From Moraxellaceae bacterium (GTDB taxonomy: Bacteria > Pseudomonadota > Gammaproteobacteria > Pseudomonadales > Moraxellaceae), in contig SECL01000006.1 of the NCBI GenBank assembly GCA_004173455.1, positions 1 to 64,000 on the forward strand: a DNA stretch of 64,000 nucleotides. The letters run 5' to 3'. Made by a program: the position numbers and the translations under genes. Shown one piece after another: positions 52,560-61,618 of this stretch (its first letter is position 1; each line of letters begins with the position of its first letter). The notes beneath the pieces are model-generated. The model did not search any database and was not told the DNA's origin. It saw only the letters and a list, made by a program, of their open reading frames with translations.

Positions 52560-53639
52560 TCAGGTCAGCCGGTAAAAATGTTTGGCATTATCACGAAAAA
52601 TAGCCTGCATGGCCGCTTCACCATACGGTTGAATCATGCGGGCATAGGCCTCTATCAGATTGCTCAGGCTGGTGTTGACCTTATCCATGGGAAAGTTAGA
52701 GGCATACATAATGCGCTCAACCCCAAACACGGCAATCGCGTGATCAACCAGCGGCGACAGTAACTCAACCATCTCATTCGCACTGGCCAACTGGCGGTTT
52801 TGATAAAACGTATGCCCCAGTACCGTCATCATCAGGCCAGAAATCTTGGCATATACATTCGGCTGTTCAGCCAGTTGTGCAATATCGTCTTTCCAGCGCG
52901 CAAAAATGTCCTGACGGGCGGCGGCAGTTACCCCGGTATAGTTGCCTACAGGCCCAAACAGGCCAACAGGCGTGCCCAGATGATCCAGCACGATAGGCGT
53001 GTCTGAAAAACGCTTGGCAAGCTGGGTGACATCAGCAATCTGGCTGGAATAGACCCATGCATCAAAGCTAAGCCCACTGGTGGCAAACTGCTCAAAACCT
53101 GCCAGAAATTTGCGGCTGGTGTATAAATGCGGCTCATCACTCCATGGATGCACACCCCAATCAGCATGATGCGAGGCCATGCGCCGCAAGCCACGCAATA
53201 ATGGAGTTTGCGCCTGATGCAATTGCAGAATTTTTTTAAACCTTGGGTCGGTAAAATCAGCGGTAGCCACAATGCCACCCAGCCGAATACCATGCTGCTC
53301 AAACGGCAATTGTTTCACCCAGCGCGTTTCACCCACCACGCCGTTGCCCTTGTGGTCATGCCAACTGGCTTCAATATGCACCACTTGCTCGACCTGATAA
53401 GCGCCATGCGCTCCTTGTAGATCAGCCGCGTAATCGGCCGGTAAATACGGTGCCAGTGCATAATCCATCAGACCCAGTGTACTTACCAAAGGCTTGGGCA
53501 TGGCTGTGCGGGCAAGCTGATCCATCAGGTGCGGCTCTTTGCCCAGCAACTTGACCAGCAATGCCGCCCGATGCGGTGTATGGTAGGGATCCCACTGGTG
53601 AATGTGCGGATCAACAATTGGAAATTCAATCAAACTCAT
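52560..53639 (-). CDS. amidohydrolase-family metal-dependent hydrolase
   Basis: A TIM-barrel amidohydrolase of the COG3618 (lactonase-like/decarboxylase-like) type, 359 residues. The metal motif is DPHIHQWDPYH near the N-terminus. Later histidines and the C-terminal ligand region are GIVATADF, LDHLGTPVG and MYASNFPMDK with the closing Asp. Relatives hydrolyse lactones or decarboxylate aromatic acids; the substrate here is unknown. GGAGCAGCGC precedes the ATG. It is the last gene of a five-gene operon with SDR, histidine phosphatase and ACAD10/11-type genes, which suggests breakdown of an acid or lactone. Confidence 0.87.
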   Translation of the reverse strand: MSLIEFPIVDPHIHQWDPYHTPHRAALLVKLLGKEPHLMDQLARTAMPKPLVSTLGLMDYALAPYLPADYAADLQGAHGAYQVEQVVHIEASWHDHKGNGVVGETRWVKQLPFEQHGIRLGGIVATADFTDPRFKKILQLHQAQTPLLRGLRRMASHHADWGVHPWSDEPHLYTSRKFLAGFEQFATSGLSFDAWVYSSQIADVTQLAKRFSDTPIVLDHLGTPVGLFGPVGNYTGVTAAARQDIFARWKDDIAQLAEQPNVYAKISGLMMTVLGHTFYQNRQLASANEMVELLSPLVDHAIAVFGVERIMYASNFPMDKVNTSLSNLIEAYARMIQPYGEAAMQAIFRDNAKHFYRLT

Positions 53640-53695
53640 GCGCTGCTCCCTGCTGAACTTATGCGTTTTAAATACGATAGATATTCTATTAATAA

Positions 53696-54451
53696 CTAGC
53701 TGAGTTTATTCACCAGTCGTAACGGCAGGTTGCGCATCAAAAAGCCCAGTGGTTTCCACGGCCAGTCGGGGACATAGGCCTTGACCGGTTGCTTTTCGAT
53801 GGCCTTGACCAGCGCCTTGCTGCCGACTTTTTCACTCACTTCAAACGGCAGTTTAGCCGCGCCTTCGTTCAGCTCGGTGCGGATATAGCCGGGGAAAATA
53901 GTGGATACTTTAATCGGGGTATCAATCAGTTCGGCACGGATGCCCTCGGTTAAATGCGCTAAGGCGGCCTTGCTGGCGGCATAGGTGGACAAATGCTTGG
54001 GCAAACCACGCATGGCCGACATCGAAGACATGGTGACCAAATGACCATAGTTTTGCTTACGGAAAATTTCAACCGCCGCTTCGCATTGTGCCAGTGCGGA
54101 AATAAAGTTGGTTTCGGCAGTTTTGCGATTAATCTCAAAATGACCCTTGCCAATACGACGGCCTTCACCCACGCCAGCATTGACAATAATGCGGTCTAAC
54201 TGGCCAAACTGCGTGGCAAAATCACGAAATACGCGAAACACCTGATCGTAGTCATTCACATCAAGACTTTGAATGGCCACCGTAATGCCATGTTGTTGTT
54301 CCAGCTCGATTTTGAGCTGTTCTAAGCGTTCCAGCCTGCGTGCGCACAAGGCCAGATTATAGCCCAGCGCCGCAAATTCACGCGCCATGCCAGCACCCAG
54401 CCCAGAGCTTGCGCCCGTAATTAAAATCACCTTGCCATTTAGAGTTGCCAT
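53696..54451 (-). CDS. short-chain dehydrogenase/reductase
   Basis: A 251-residue SDR with the cofactor motif GASSGLGAGMAREFA near the N-terminus, NAGVG in the fourth strand region, and catalytic Ser in TMSSMSAMRG with Tyr-Lys in YAASKAALAHL. The sequence favours NADP(H), since basic residues RRLERLEQL follow the second strand, but this is not certain. The C-terminal tail WPWKPLGFLMRNLPLRLVNKLS is hydrophobic, so membrane association is possible. It is the fourth gene of the catabolic operon; it may oxidise a hydroxyacyl intermediate. Confidence 0.9.
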   Translation of the reverse strand: MATLNGKVILITGASSGLGAGMAREFAALGYNLALCARRLERLEQLKIELEQQHGITVAIQSLDVNDYDQVFRVFRDFATQFGQLDRIIVNAGVGEGRRIGKGHFEINRKTAETNFISALAQCEAAVEIFRKQNYGHLVTMSSMSAMRGLPKHLSTYAASKAALAHLTEGIRAELIDTPIKVSTIFPGYIRTELNEGAAKLPFEVSEKVGSKALVKAIEKQPVKAYVPDWPWKPLGFLMRNLPLRLVNKLS

Positions 54452-54534
54452 AATTCATGATTCCTTATTTTCAAATGAGTTTTATTGGCTATTGACGCAT
54501 AGCACCTATGCAGGGATAGGCCATCAATGATTCA

Positions 54535-55227
54535 TTAATGCCATGTGAGCAAATCACTGGCCTGCCCACGAAAATGGTTGTGTTCATTAATGCTCAGCAC
54601 ACTATGCTTGCGGCCATCTGTGCGAATCTGGGTCATGCCGCAATTAACTAGCGACCAGTTCAGCGCAAAAGTTGCCTGATCCGACAAGCCCATCAGCGCC
54701 TGTACGATCACTGAAATTACTCCGCCCGAGCTAAACACCACGCTATGCTGCCCCACACTTTGCGCCACAATGTCATTGAGTGCGGCCAGACTTCTCGCCT
54801 GAAACTGCTGCCATGTTTCCGTGTAATCGCAGTCATACTCACCGCATTGCCAGCGTTGCATAGCGGCACCAAACAGTTTTCCCAATGTCTTTTTGGGATG
54901 TTCAGTGGCCGCAATGGCCTGCATCAACGCCTCCCGAGTGGGATAACGTGTACTATCCAGTTTCATTAGCACTTGTTCATGGTCAAACTCATTAAAGCCC
55001 GCATGGACGACCGACTTTAGCGTGCAACCCGCAGCTTGCAGACAGGTTTCGGCAGTTTGCTGGTGACGTACCATTGCACCCATGTACACCCGGTCAAACT
55101 GTTGCTGCTGCTGAGCAAATAATTCGCCCAGCTGTCTGGACTGTACAAAGCCTTTGGGGGACAACTGGTCATAGTTGGCCGCGCCAAACGAGGCCTGCCC
55201 GTGCCGGATCAGGGTAATCAGTGCCAT
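54535..55227 (-). CDS. histidine-phosphatase superfamily protein
   Basis: A 230-residue phosphoglycerate-mutase-like phosphatase. The catalytic His lies in LIRHGQASFG (residues 7-9 as RHG), the first Arg region RVYMGAMVRHQQTA follows, and the second His is in VVFSSGGVISV, where the usual Ser-His-Gly appears as SSGG. That loss of the second His is a notable variation, to be checked. It lies in the catabolic operon after the broken phosphotransferase gene, consistent with turnover of a phosphorylated intermediate, though the pathway is inferred. Confidence 0.87.
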   Translation of the reverse strand: MALITLIRHGQASFGAANYDQLSPKGFVQSRQLGELFAQQQQQFDRVYMGAMVRHQQTAETCLQAAGCTLKSVVHAGFNEFDHEQVLMKLDSTRYPTREALMQAIAATEHPKKTLGKLFGAAMQRWQCGEYDCDYTETWQQFQARSLAALNDIVAQSVGQHSVVFSSGGVISVIVQALMGLSDQATFALNWSLVNCGMTQIRTDGRKHSVLSINEHNHFRGQASDLLTWH

Positions 55228-55234
55228 AGTGCTG

Positions 55235-56121
55235 CTACTTTCCTTGTTTGGATTTATTGCCGGTGAACTGTTGAATGCGGTGCTGTGCCATCAGTTTCAG
55301 GCAGCGCACATGCAGCGCATGCACAATCAGCCAGAAGTTTTTAAAGGCCGGGTTACGGGTTTGCTTGTGGTAGTAGCGGTAATAAATCTGCTGGGCAATC
55401 ACCGCCAGCCGGAACATGCCAAACACTTCATAAAACGTCCAGTTGCTGGTCTGCATGCCGGTTTTATCAAGGTAATACTGCACCACTTCTTTACGGCTCA
55501 GCATACCCGGCAAATGCGTGGGCTGGCGGCGCATGGTCCGTAAAATCACATTGTCATTGGCTTGCACCCAGTAGGCCAGCGCACTGCCCAAATCCATGAG
55601 CGGATCACCCAAGGTCGCCATTTCCCAATCCAATACGCCAATCACGTGGGTGGGGTTTTTGGGGTCTAAAATAACATTGTCAAAGCGCCAGTCGTTGTGA
55701 ATCACGCAGGTTTTGCTATCGGCCGGAAGATTATTTTTCAACCAACGTCGTACCAATTTAAAACTCGGCACATTTAAGGTACGGGCTTTTTCATAACGCC
55801 TGTCCCAGCCCTCGACCTGCCGCTGGCAATAGCCCGGTTGATTTGGGTCAGTCTTGCCCGTATTTTTACTTAAGCTTTCAAGTTCAGTACCGTGATAATC
55901 CACCTGATGCAAGTCAATCAAGGCATCCAGCACATTGGTACACAGCTGCCTGACTTCAGCTTTGCCAAAGTTGATTTCCTTGGGGATGCACCCCCAGAAT
56001 ACTGGGTCACCCGCGCAGTGCCCTGCAAATCCATACCTTGTGCTTTAAGCCACTGTTCCACCGCAGCAATATCCAGTTCCTCACCGCTACGCACAGCACC
56101 ACCAATATCAATCACTGACAT
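55235..56121 (-). pseudogene. phosphotransferase (ACAD10/11-type kinase) with internal deletion
   Basis: An aminoglycoside-phosphotransferase-fold kinase, broken. The 5' part from ATG 56121 (MSVIDIGGAV...) reads to QYSGGAS and then shifts frame. The 3' part continues in another frame with PKEINFGKAEVRQLCTNVLDAL and keeps the catalytic HNDWRFDN loop and the metal-binding DWEMATLGDP. The intervening N-lobe with the ATP-binding lysine (roughly 70-90 residues in relatives, by memory) is missing. A simple frameshift would not remove it, so this is a deletion. It lies 16 bases after the acyl-CoA dehydrogenase stop. Confidence 0.8.
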
Positions 56122-56137
56122 TTTATTTTTCCTTCGC

Positions 56138-57379
56138 TTATTTGGAACGCTTGGAATAGCCGCGCTTGGCCAGTTCAATGCGGGCAATCACACCCTTATG
56201 CACTTCATCCGGCCCATCCGCTAAGCGTAAGCTACGCGCCTGTGCAAAAAATCCAGTCAGTGGCGTATCACGCGACATGCCAGCGCCACCGTGAATTTGC
56301 ATGGCCATGTCCACCACTTTTTCCAGCACGTTGGGCGCAACCACTTTAATGGCCGAAATTTCAGTCATGGCCGCCATATTGCCAAAATTATCCATTTTCC
56401 ATGCTGCATACAAGGTCAGTAAGCGCGCTTGATCAATCGCAATGCGAGCCTCGGCCACTTTTTCACGATTGCCGCCCAGATTTAAAATTGGCTTGCCAAA
56501 CGCCACCCGATTCATGCCGCGATCAATCATCAGTTCCAGCGATTTTTCTGCCGCGCCAATACAGCGCATGCAATGGTGAATCCGACCCGGCCCCAGACGA
56601 CCCTGTGCAATCGCAAAGCCTTCGCCCGGCCCCCCAATAAAATTGGCCACCGGCACGCGCACGTTGTCAAAGCTCACCTCGCCATGCCCATGCGGCGCAT
56701 CGTAATCCCCAAACACCGGCAGCATGCGCTCAATAGTCACGCCCGGCGTATTTACGGGCACTAAAACCATGGAATGCTGATGATGGCGGTCTTTACTCTC
56801 ATCGGGCGTATGCGCCATGAAAATAATTAATTTGGCATTGGGATCACCCAAACCTGATGACCACCATTTGCGGCCATTTAACACAATCTCATCGCCGTCC
56901 ACCACGGCAGTAGCTTGCATATTAGTAGCATCACTTGAGGCCACATCGGGTTCTGTCATGCAAAATACCGAGCGAATCTCACCTGCTAATAATGGCATTA
57001 GCCATTGCTGTTTTTGTTGCTCAGAGCCGTAGCGCCACAAAACTTCCATATTGCCGGTATCCGGGGCATTACAGTTAAACACCGTCGGTGCAATCAGGCT
57101 GCGTCCGGTTTGCTCGGCAATATGTGCGTATTCCTGAATGCTCAAGCCAGCGCCCAAGGTGTCATCCGGCAAAAACATATTCCACAAACCTGCGGCCTTG
57201 GCCTTGGCTTTTAATTCGTCCAGTACGCTAGGCCATTGCCATGTGGTCCAGTCGCCGCCAATGTTGGTACGGTGAACCTCATGCCAGAAATCCGCCTCAA
57301 TCGGCTCAATATGCGTTGCAATAAACTGCTTGGTTCTTGCTAAATAATCCTGCCCGCGCTGGCTGAGTTCAAAGTTCAT
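56138..57379 (-). CDS. acyl-CoA dehydrogenase, ACAD10/11-like
   Basis: A 413-residue flavoprotein of the ACAD10/11-type group. Landmarks are FCMTEPDVASSDATNMQ (FAD-binding TEP motif), NGRKWWSSG, GPGRIHHCMRCIGAAE and the C-terminal IHGGAGMSRDTPLTGFFA. In mammals, ACAD10/11 join such a dehydrogenase to a kinase to process 4-hydroxy acids; here the kinase is the adjacent broken gene. It heads a five-gene operon read away from the LysR gene. ATG 57379 begins MNFELSQRGQDYLA. The residue at the usual catalytic Glu position was not verified. Confidence 0.93.
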   Translation of the reverse strand: MNFELSQRGQDYLARTKQFIATHIEPIEADFWHEVHRTNIGGDWTTWQWPSVLDELKAKAKAAGLWNMFLPDDTLGAGLSIQEYAHIAEQTGRSLIAPTVFNCNAPDTGNMEVLWRYGSEQQKQQWLMPLLAGEIRSVFCMTEPDVASSDATNMQATAVVDGDEIVLNGRKWWSSGLGDPNAKLIIFMAHTPDESKDRHHQHSMVLVPVNTPGVTIERMLPVFGDYDAPHGHGEVSFDNVRVPVANFIGGPGEGFAIAQGRLGPGRIHHCMRCIGAAEKSLELMIDRGMNRVAFGKPILNLGGNREKVAEARIAIDQARLLTLYAAWKMDNFGNMAAMTEISAIKVVAPNVLEKVVDMAMQIHGGAGMSRDTPLTGFFAQARSLRLADGPDEVHKGVIARIELAKRGYSKRSK

Positions 57380-57446
57380 GTAAGCTGTCCTTAGTGTACA
57401 GTGACGTTATTTGTGATAATCCACTGGCTTAAATCTAATCGGTTTT

Positions 57447-57480
57447 ATACAATGAATAAAATGAATTATTTTAATTGTAT
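57447..57480. promoter_or_regulatory. nested palindromes between the catabolic operon and LysR gene
   Basis: Outer arms ATACAAT (57447-57453) and ATTGTAT (57474-57480) enclose the perfect inverted repeat TAAAAT-GAATT-ATTTTA (57457-57473). It sits in the 104-base divergent gap, ending 3 bases before the LysR start and 67 bases from the dehydrogenase start. Such positioning fits a LysR autoregulatory and activation site. Confidence 0.55.
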
Positions 57481-57483
57481 AGT

Positions 57484-58449
57484 ATGAATCCTATGCATGG
57501 TAATGAACCTGCAAGCCGCAACACCTTAAGCCGGATGGACTTAAACCTGTTCCGTGTTTTTGCCGTGGTTTATCGTGAACGCAACCTGACCCGCGCCGCC
57601 GAACAGTTATTTTTAAGTCAATCGGCAGTGAGTCATGCGCTAACACGAATGCGTGAGCAATTGGATGACGCGCTGTTTGTACGTGAAGGTCATGGCGTTT
57701 GCCCCACCCCACTGGCTCATCGGTTATGGCCTGATATTGAACAGGCATTGCTCTTATTTCAGCAGGCCATGCAGCGTTCTACCTCATTTGATGCCAGCCG
57801 CGACATCAAGCAGCTTACCATTGCCATGAATGATGAAATTGAGCCGGTATTTTTGCCGCAAATTGTGCAGTGGTTTCAGCAGCAAGTGCCGCACATGCAG
57901 CTCAACAGTGTACGGATTGACCGGCAAACCCTGCGCAGTGACTTAAGCAGCGGACGCATTGATCTGGCCATTGATATTGCGCAGCCCAGTGAACGCGGCA
58001 TTGCACACCAGTTGTTGCTGCGGGATGAATTTGTAGTGCTCAGCCGTCCTGAACATCCCTTGGCACAGGTTGGCCTTGGTGCCAAAACTGCGGCTAGCCA
58101 TTATATGCAGGCTGAACATATTGCCGTGTCGGCTCGGCGCACTGGACGCGCGGTAGAAGATTTTTTGTTTGCCAAACAGGGCATAGAACGTCAGATTAAA
58201 ATTCGCTGCCAACAGTATGAATCCGCTGGCCGCATTGTGCAAAGCAGTGCATTATTGCTGACCATGCCACGCAGTCTGGCACATCAGGTGGCTGAACATC
58301 TGGACATTCAGATCCTGCCGCTACCGATTGCCATTGAAGACCTTGAGCTGCATTTATACTGGGATAGCGAAAAACAGAACGAGCAGCAAACCCTGTGGTT
58401 TCGTCAGCAATTAATGGCACTATTGAATGCCCAGCCAAATATTCAATAG
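57484..58449 (+). CDS. LysR-family transcriptional regulator
   Basis: A 321-residue LysR-type regulator from ATG 57484 (MNPMHGNEPA...); MDLNLFRVF at codon 18 is a shorter alternative. The winged helix-turn-helix is MDLNLFRVFAVVYRERNLTRAAEQL (in two parts: VFAVVYRERNLTRAAEQL, SQSAVSHALTRMREQ), and the effector domain follows from about residue 100 (TIAMNDEIEPVFLPQIVQWF). It is divergent from the ACAD10/11-type operon, which it probably controls in response to a pathway metabolite. No clear ribosome binding site is visible, since the palindrome overlaps the 5' end. Confidence 0.92.
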   Translation: MNPMHGNEPASRNTLSRMDLNLFRVFAVVYRERNLTRAAEQLFLSQSAVSHALTRMREQLDDALFVREGHGVCPTPLAHRLWPDIEQALLLFQQAMQRSTSFDASRDIKQLTIAMNDEIEPVFLPQIVQWFQQQVPHMQLNSVRIDRQTLRSDLSSGRIDLAIDIAQPSERGIAHQLLLRDEFVVLSRPEHPLAQVGLGAKTAASHYMQAEHIAVSARRTGRAVEDFLFAKQGIERQIKIRCQQYESAGRIVQSSALLLTMPRSLAHQVAEHLDIQILPLPIAIEDLELHLYWDSEKQNEQQTLWFRQQLMALLNAQPNIQ

Positions 58450-58479
58450 TCAACAATCAATCCGTTTTAACGTGCCACC

Positions 58480-59421
58480 TTAAACACTTATTTTGGGTTT
58501 GGGCATACTTTGCATGATCTGGCTATTGGGTGGCACATCATGGGTCAGCCACACGTTACCGCCAATCACCGAACCCTTGCCAATCGTCACCCGGCCTAAA
58601 ATAGTGGCGCCGGCATAAATCACCACTTCATCTTGTACGATCGGATGACGCGCATAATCTTTTTGCAGGTTACCGGCTTCGTCCACCTCAAAGCGTTTGG
58701 CGCCCAGCGTCACTGCCTGATAAATCCGCACTTGTTCCCCAATAATGCAGGTTTCGCCAATCACCACGCCGGTGCCATGATCAATAAAAAAGCGTTTGCC
58801 AATCTGCGCACCCGGATGAATGTCAATGCCCGTGGCCGAATGCGCCAGCTCGGCAATCATGCGTGCCAGCAATGGAATATTGTTCTGGTACAGCACATAC
58901 GCCAAGCGGTGATAGGTAATCGCCAGCATTCCCGGATAACTCAGCAGCACTTCATCGACACTGCGCGCGGCAGGATCACCTTCATAAGCCGCCTGCACAT
59001 CACTGTCCAGCAAGCGGCGAATGGCAGGCAAACTATTGGCAAACGCCTGTACCACACTGCTGGCCTGCTGCTGGATCATGGCCGGATCGGGCTGGTGATT
59101 GCTGTCGCGGCTGGTGGCTGACATCCGGTAACGCGCTTCATAGGTCAGGGTCAGTCGCACCTGCTCATACAATGCCGACAGCACCTTGTCTAGCGTAAAG
59201 GCAATATAGACATCCTCGCCTTCCTGCCTTAAATCGGAGGGGCCTAGCCGCATGGGAAACAAAATGCCGCACAGGTCATCTACAATGGCTTTTAGGGCTT
59301 CTTTGGATGGCAGTTCGCGGCCACCAAACTCCTTGGGTCGGTGCTGTGACTCACGCCAGTCATGTCGTGCCTGTTGCAGGCCAGTCACAATATTATCAAT
59401 TTCCCAGTTTGCCACCGCCAT
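58480..59421 (-). CDS. epsC: serine O-acetyltransferase, EpsC type
   Basis: It makes O-acetylserine for cysteine synthesis. The protein is 313 residues from ATG 59421; GTG 59424 is also in frame, with GAGGTG tightly upstream. The N-terminal helical domain is followed by the left-handed beta-helix with hexapeptide turns: TGIDIHPGAQIGKRFFIDHGTGVVIGE (in parts IDIHPGAQIG, FIDHGTGVVIGET), catalytic His in DHGTG, then CIIGEQVRIYQAVTLGAKRF and VIYAGATILGRVTIG. The long N-terminus and EpsC-like features separate it from short CysE. It is convergent with lysR, and no cysteine genes adjoin. Confidence 0.95.
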   Translation of the reverse strand: MAVANWEIDNIVTGLQQARHDWRESQHRPKEFGGRELPSKEALKAIVDDLCGILFPMRLGPSDLRQEGEDVYIAFTLDKVLSALYEQVRLTLTYEARYRMSATSRDSNHQPDPAMIQQQASSVVQAFANSLPAIRRLLDSDVQAAYEGDPAARSVDEVLLSYPGMLAITYHRLAYVLYQNNIPLLARMIAELAHSATGIDIHPGAQIGKRFFIDHGTGVVIGETCIIGEQVRIYQAVTLGAKRFEVDEAGNLQKDYARHPIVQDEVVIYAGATILGRVTIGKGSVIGGNVWLTHDVPPNSQIMQSMPKPKISV

Positions 59422-59652
59422 CACCTCAAACTCATTATTCGAAAATCTATCACCCGAAATCTGCTTTCTAAAACTTAAAAAATCAGGCTACATTCATTTA
59501 ATTAACACGCTATTAAACCGCGCCTGCCCCCTAGTGCTGCAAGTTCATTTGTGTAGTAAAGCTGCTGTAAAATAGAAGCTTGTGTAAATTAAAGGCGCTG
59601 TATATTACCTAAATGATAAAGTGGCTCATCAAGGCCTAGTGCTTAATAAACA

Positions 59653-59904
59653 TCACTGCTCAGCCTGAGTTTTCTCATAGTCGGCCACGGGATCTGTGGC
59701 GGCAATTGCAGCAGCCTCTCTGGCTTTGGCTTCACTTTGCAGCGCCATATTGGTTACTGCGGCATGGTCAGAGCCAGCAACCGGCGTGGCAGCGGTGGCA
59801 GCCGGATTTTGTACCGTTGCGGGTGCAGGCTCGTGATGAAAACCTTTTGAAAATAAAAAGCCCAAAGCGGCAACAACCAATACAATAATAATAAGTCTGC
59901 GCAT
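59653..59904 (-). CDS. small membrane-anchored protein of unknown function
   Basis: A protein of 83 residues from ATG 59904 (MRRLIIIVLVVAALGFLFSKG), preceded by GGAAAA; the ATG at 59934 is possible but lacks a ribosome binding site. One membrane helix is followed by an Ala/Pro/Thr-rich linker (APATVQNPAATAATPVAG) and a charged helical end (AKAREAAAIAATDPVADYEKTQ). It is not recognised as any family. The organisation resembles small single-pass envelope proteins. The neighbouring genes are unrelated. Confidence 0.72.
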   Translation of the reverse strand: MRRLIIIVLVVAALGFLFSKGFHHEPAPATVQNPAATAATPVAGSDHAAVTNMALQSEAKAREAAAIAATDPVADYEKTQAEQ

Positions 59905-59934
59905 TGCTGTTTTTTCCGTATTACTGGTTAGCAT

Positions 59935-60219
59935 AGTGCAGTAATTATGCCCTTTTTTTATTAAAAAGGTATAAAATCCAAATGGCTTTTAGAATTAAGA
60001 AAAACACTAATCCATTTATATCAATCAGGAAAATCAGGCAAAAACTGCCGCATTAAAATTTGGCAACCAAAAATTAATCCTTAAAAACTGACACCAAAAA
60101 ATTAGCACCGTCTGCTTTGTGTTTTTAAACTGCATTTCTAATTGCAGCGCTCGCTGATAGATTGCGATACGCTGCTTATGCTATTTACTAAAAACTTTAT
60201 CGCCTGACGGTGAAACTCA
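59935..60219. other. 285-base AT-rich gap, nothing recognised
   Basis: Low-complexity AT-rich sequence with near-repeats of AAAAA and CACCAAAAA-type words. No gene, RNA or terminator that I can support. Confidence 0.5.
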
Positions 60220-61017
60220 TTAGTTTTTAAACGGATTCAAGCGATTGCCCAAGTGATATTGCAGGCTAATCGGCAAAGGACGCATGCTGCTGGCAATTAG
60301 TTTGTTGACCGTGCCCGGCACACACACTGGCTTGCCTTTCATCACTGCTGCCCAGCCTTCGCGCACCACATCTTCCGGCTGTTGCCACAAAATATCGGGT
60401 AACTTGCTGGCTTGGTTGCGCGTGCCCATGATGTCGTGAAATTCACTGTGGGTAAAACCGGGGCACAATGCCGTGACATGAATGCCCTGCGGTTTGAGCT
60501 CCATATCCAGTGACTGTGAAATATCCAGCACGTAACTTTTTATACCGGTATACAGTAGGCTAGCACCGGGTGGTGAAAACGCAGCAACGGATGACAGGTT
60601 GATAATCCGGCCCCAGCCTTTGCTACGCATGTGCGGGATTACCCGATGGCACAACTCGGTCACTGCGGTCACCATCAGCTGTATTTCACCAGCCAGTGCA
60701 GACCATGGCGTAGCGGCAAAGGCATCCTTACCGGACAGGCCTGCATTGTTAATCAATACATCAATGCTTAAACCCTGTGTTTGCGCATAGGCCATGATGT
60801 CAGCAGGAGCTGTGATTTGCGTGAGGTCGGCGGCAAATACATCACAGCGGATACCATGCTGGCTGGTCAGTTCCGCGGCCAGCGCGTCAAGGCGTTCGGC
60901 ACGGCGCGCAACCAGCAGCAGGTCATAACCTTCACTGGCCAGAAAACGGGCAAACGTTGCGCCAATGCCGGCTGAAGCGCCAGTAATCAATGCGGTGCGA
61001 TTTTGTTTTTTCATCAT
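60220..61017 (-). CDS. short-chain dehydrogenase/reductase (second, unknown-pathway)
   Basis: An SDR of about 265 residues; I start at ATG 61017 (MMKKQNRTAL), and GTG 61026 is an alternative. The Rossmann motif is GASAGIGATFARFL, NNAGL follows, and catalytic Ser lies in NLSSVAAFSPP with Tyr-Lys in YTGIKSYVLD. Arg residues after the second strand (ARRAERLDAL) favour NADP(H). It starts 17 bases after the upstream unknown gene's stop and is probably in one operon with it. An operator-like palindrome lies before that gene, and tetR is divergent. Confidence 0.9.
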   Translation of the reverse strand: MMKKQNRTALITGASAGIGATFARFLASEGYDLLLVARRAERLDALAAELTSQHGIRCDVFAADLTQITAPADIMAYAQTQGLSIDVLINNAGLSGKDAFAATPWSALAGEIQLMVTAVTELCHRVIPHMRSKGWGRIINLSSVAAFSPPGASLLYTGIKSYVLDISQSLDMELKPQGIHVTALCPGFTHSEFHDIMGTRNQASKLPDILWQQPEDVVREGWAAVMKGKPVCVPGTVNKLIASSMRPLPISLQYHLGNRLNPFKN

Positions 61018-61034
61018 AGTGCTCACAAGTCTGT

Positions 61035-61598
61035 TTAGGTTAAAGCTGGAATTTGTGCCGTGCTGGCCTGAAAGCCCCGGCGGATACGGCCAATATCACC
61101 ACGATAATCATAGTGTGGGCCTTGCAATAAAAACGGATACGGGATCTGACGCTGTTTTTTGTTAAAACCCCATGTGCCAATGCCCAGATAACGGCCGTCA
61201 TCCAGCTTGCGGATTTCATCGACCATGTTGATGGCACCGCACAGCGAATGAAAATAGCGATACACCAACTGATAGGCAGGTTGTCCATCATAGCGTGATG
61301 GTGCAATCAGGGTTTGCACGGGATACAGCCGAATGGTTCTGCTGCCCAGCAAAAACGTGTTGTAACCGCTCCCCGTGTGCTGGTCAACCGGACGAAATGC
61401 CTTGGATTGCCACGGCAATAATGGATTACTGAGGCTTAGACCTGCAAGGGTAGCCAGAGGATTCGGCTGGCTGAGCATACTGGCCGCATATTCACCGTGC
61501 ATTTCTTCAATGGTGGGTGCCTGCAAGGTAGAAAACAAAGCCACCAGTTGTTCGGTGGAAAGCGACTGTACGTCAATTAAGGCGGTGTGGTTCTTCAT
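61035..61598 (-). CDS. conserved protein of unknown function
   Basis: A 187-residue protein I do not recognise. ATG 61598 begins MKNHTALIDVQSL. It has a helical first third (EEMHGEYAASML), then a beta-rich centre (GYNTFLLGSRTIRLYPVQTLIAP, in parts) with SRYDGQPAYQLVYRY, and a distinctive CGAINMVDEIRKLDDGRYLGIGTWGF that looks like a calycin or lipocalin-like strand. No signal peptide. It is first of a two-gene operon with the SDR, under the TetR-type palindrome, and near a flavin monooxygenase, which suggests a role in hydrophobic-substrate catabolism (inference). Confidence 0.8.
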   Translation of the reverse strand: MKNHTALIDVQSLSTEQLVALFSTLQAPTIEEMHGEYAASMLSQPNPLATLAGLSLSNPLLPWQSKAFRPVDQHTGSGYNTFLLGSRTIRLYPVQTLIAPSRYDGQPAYQLVYRYFHSLCGAINMVDEIRKLDDGRYLGIGTWGFNKKQRQIPYPFLLQGPHYDYRGDIGRIRRGFQASTAQIPALT

Positions 61599-61618
61599 GG
61601 ATTGCTCAATAGGTTATT

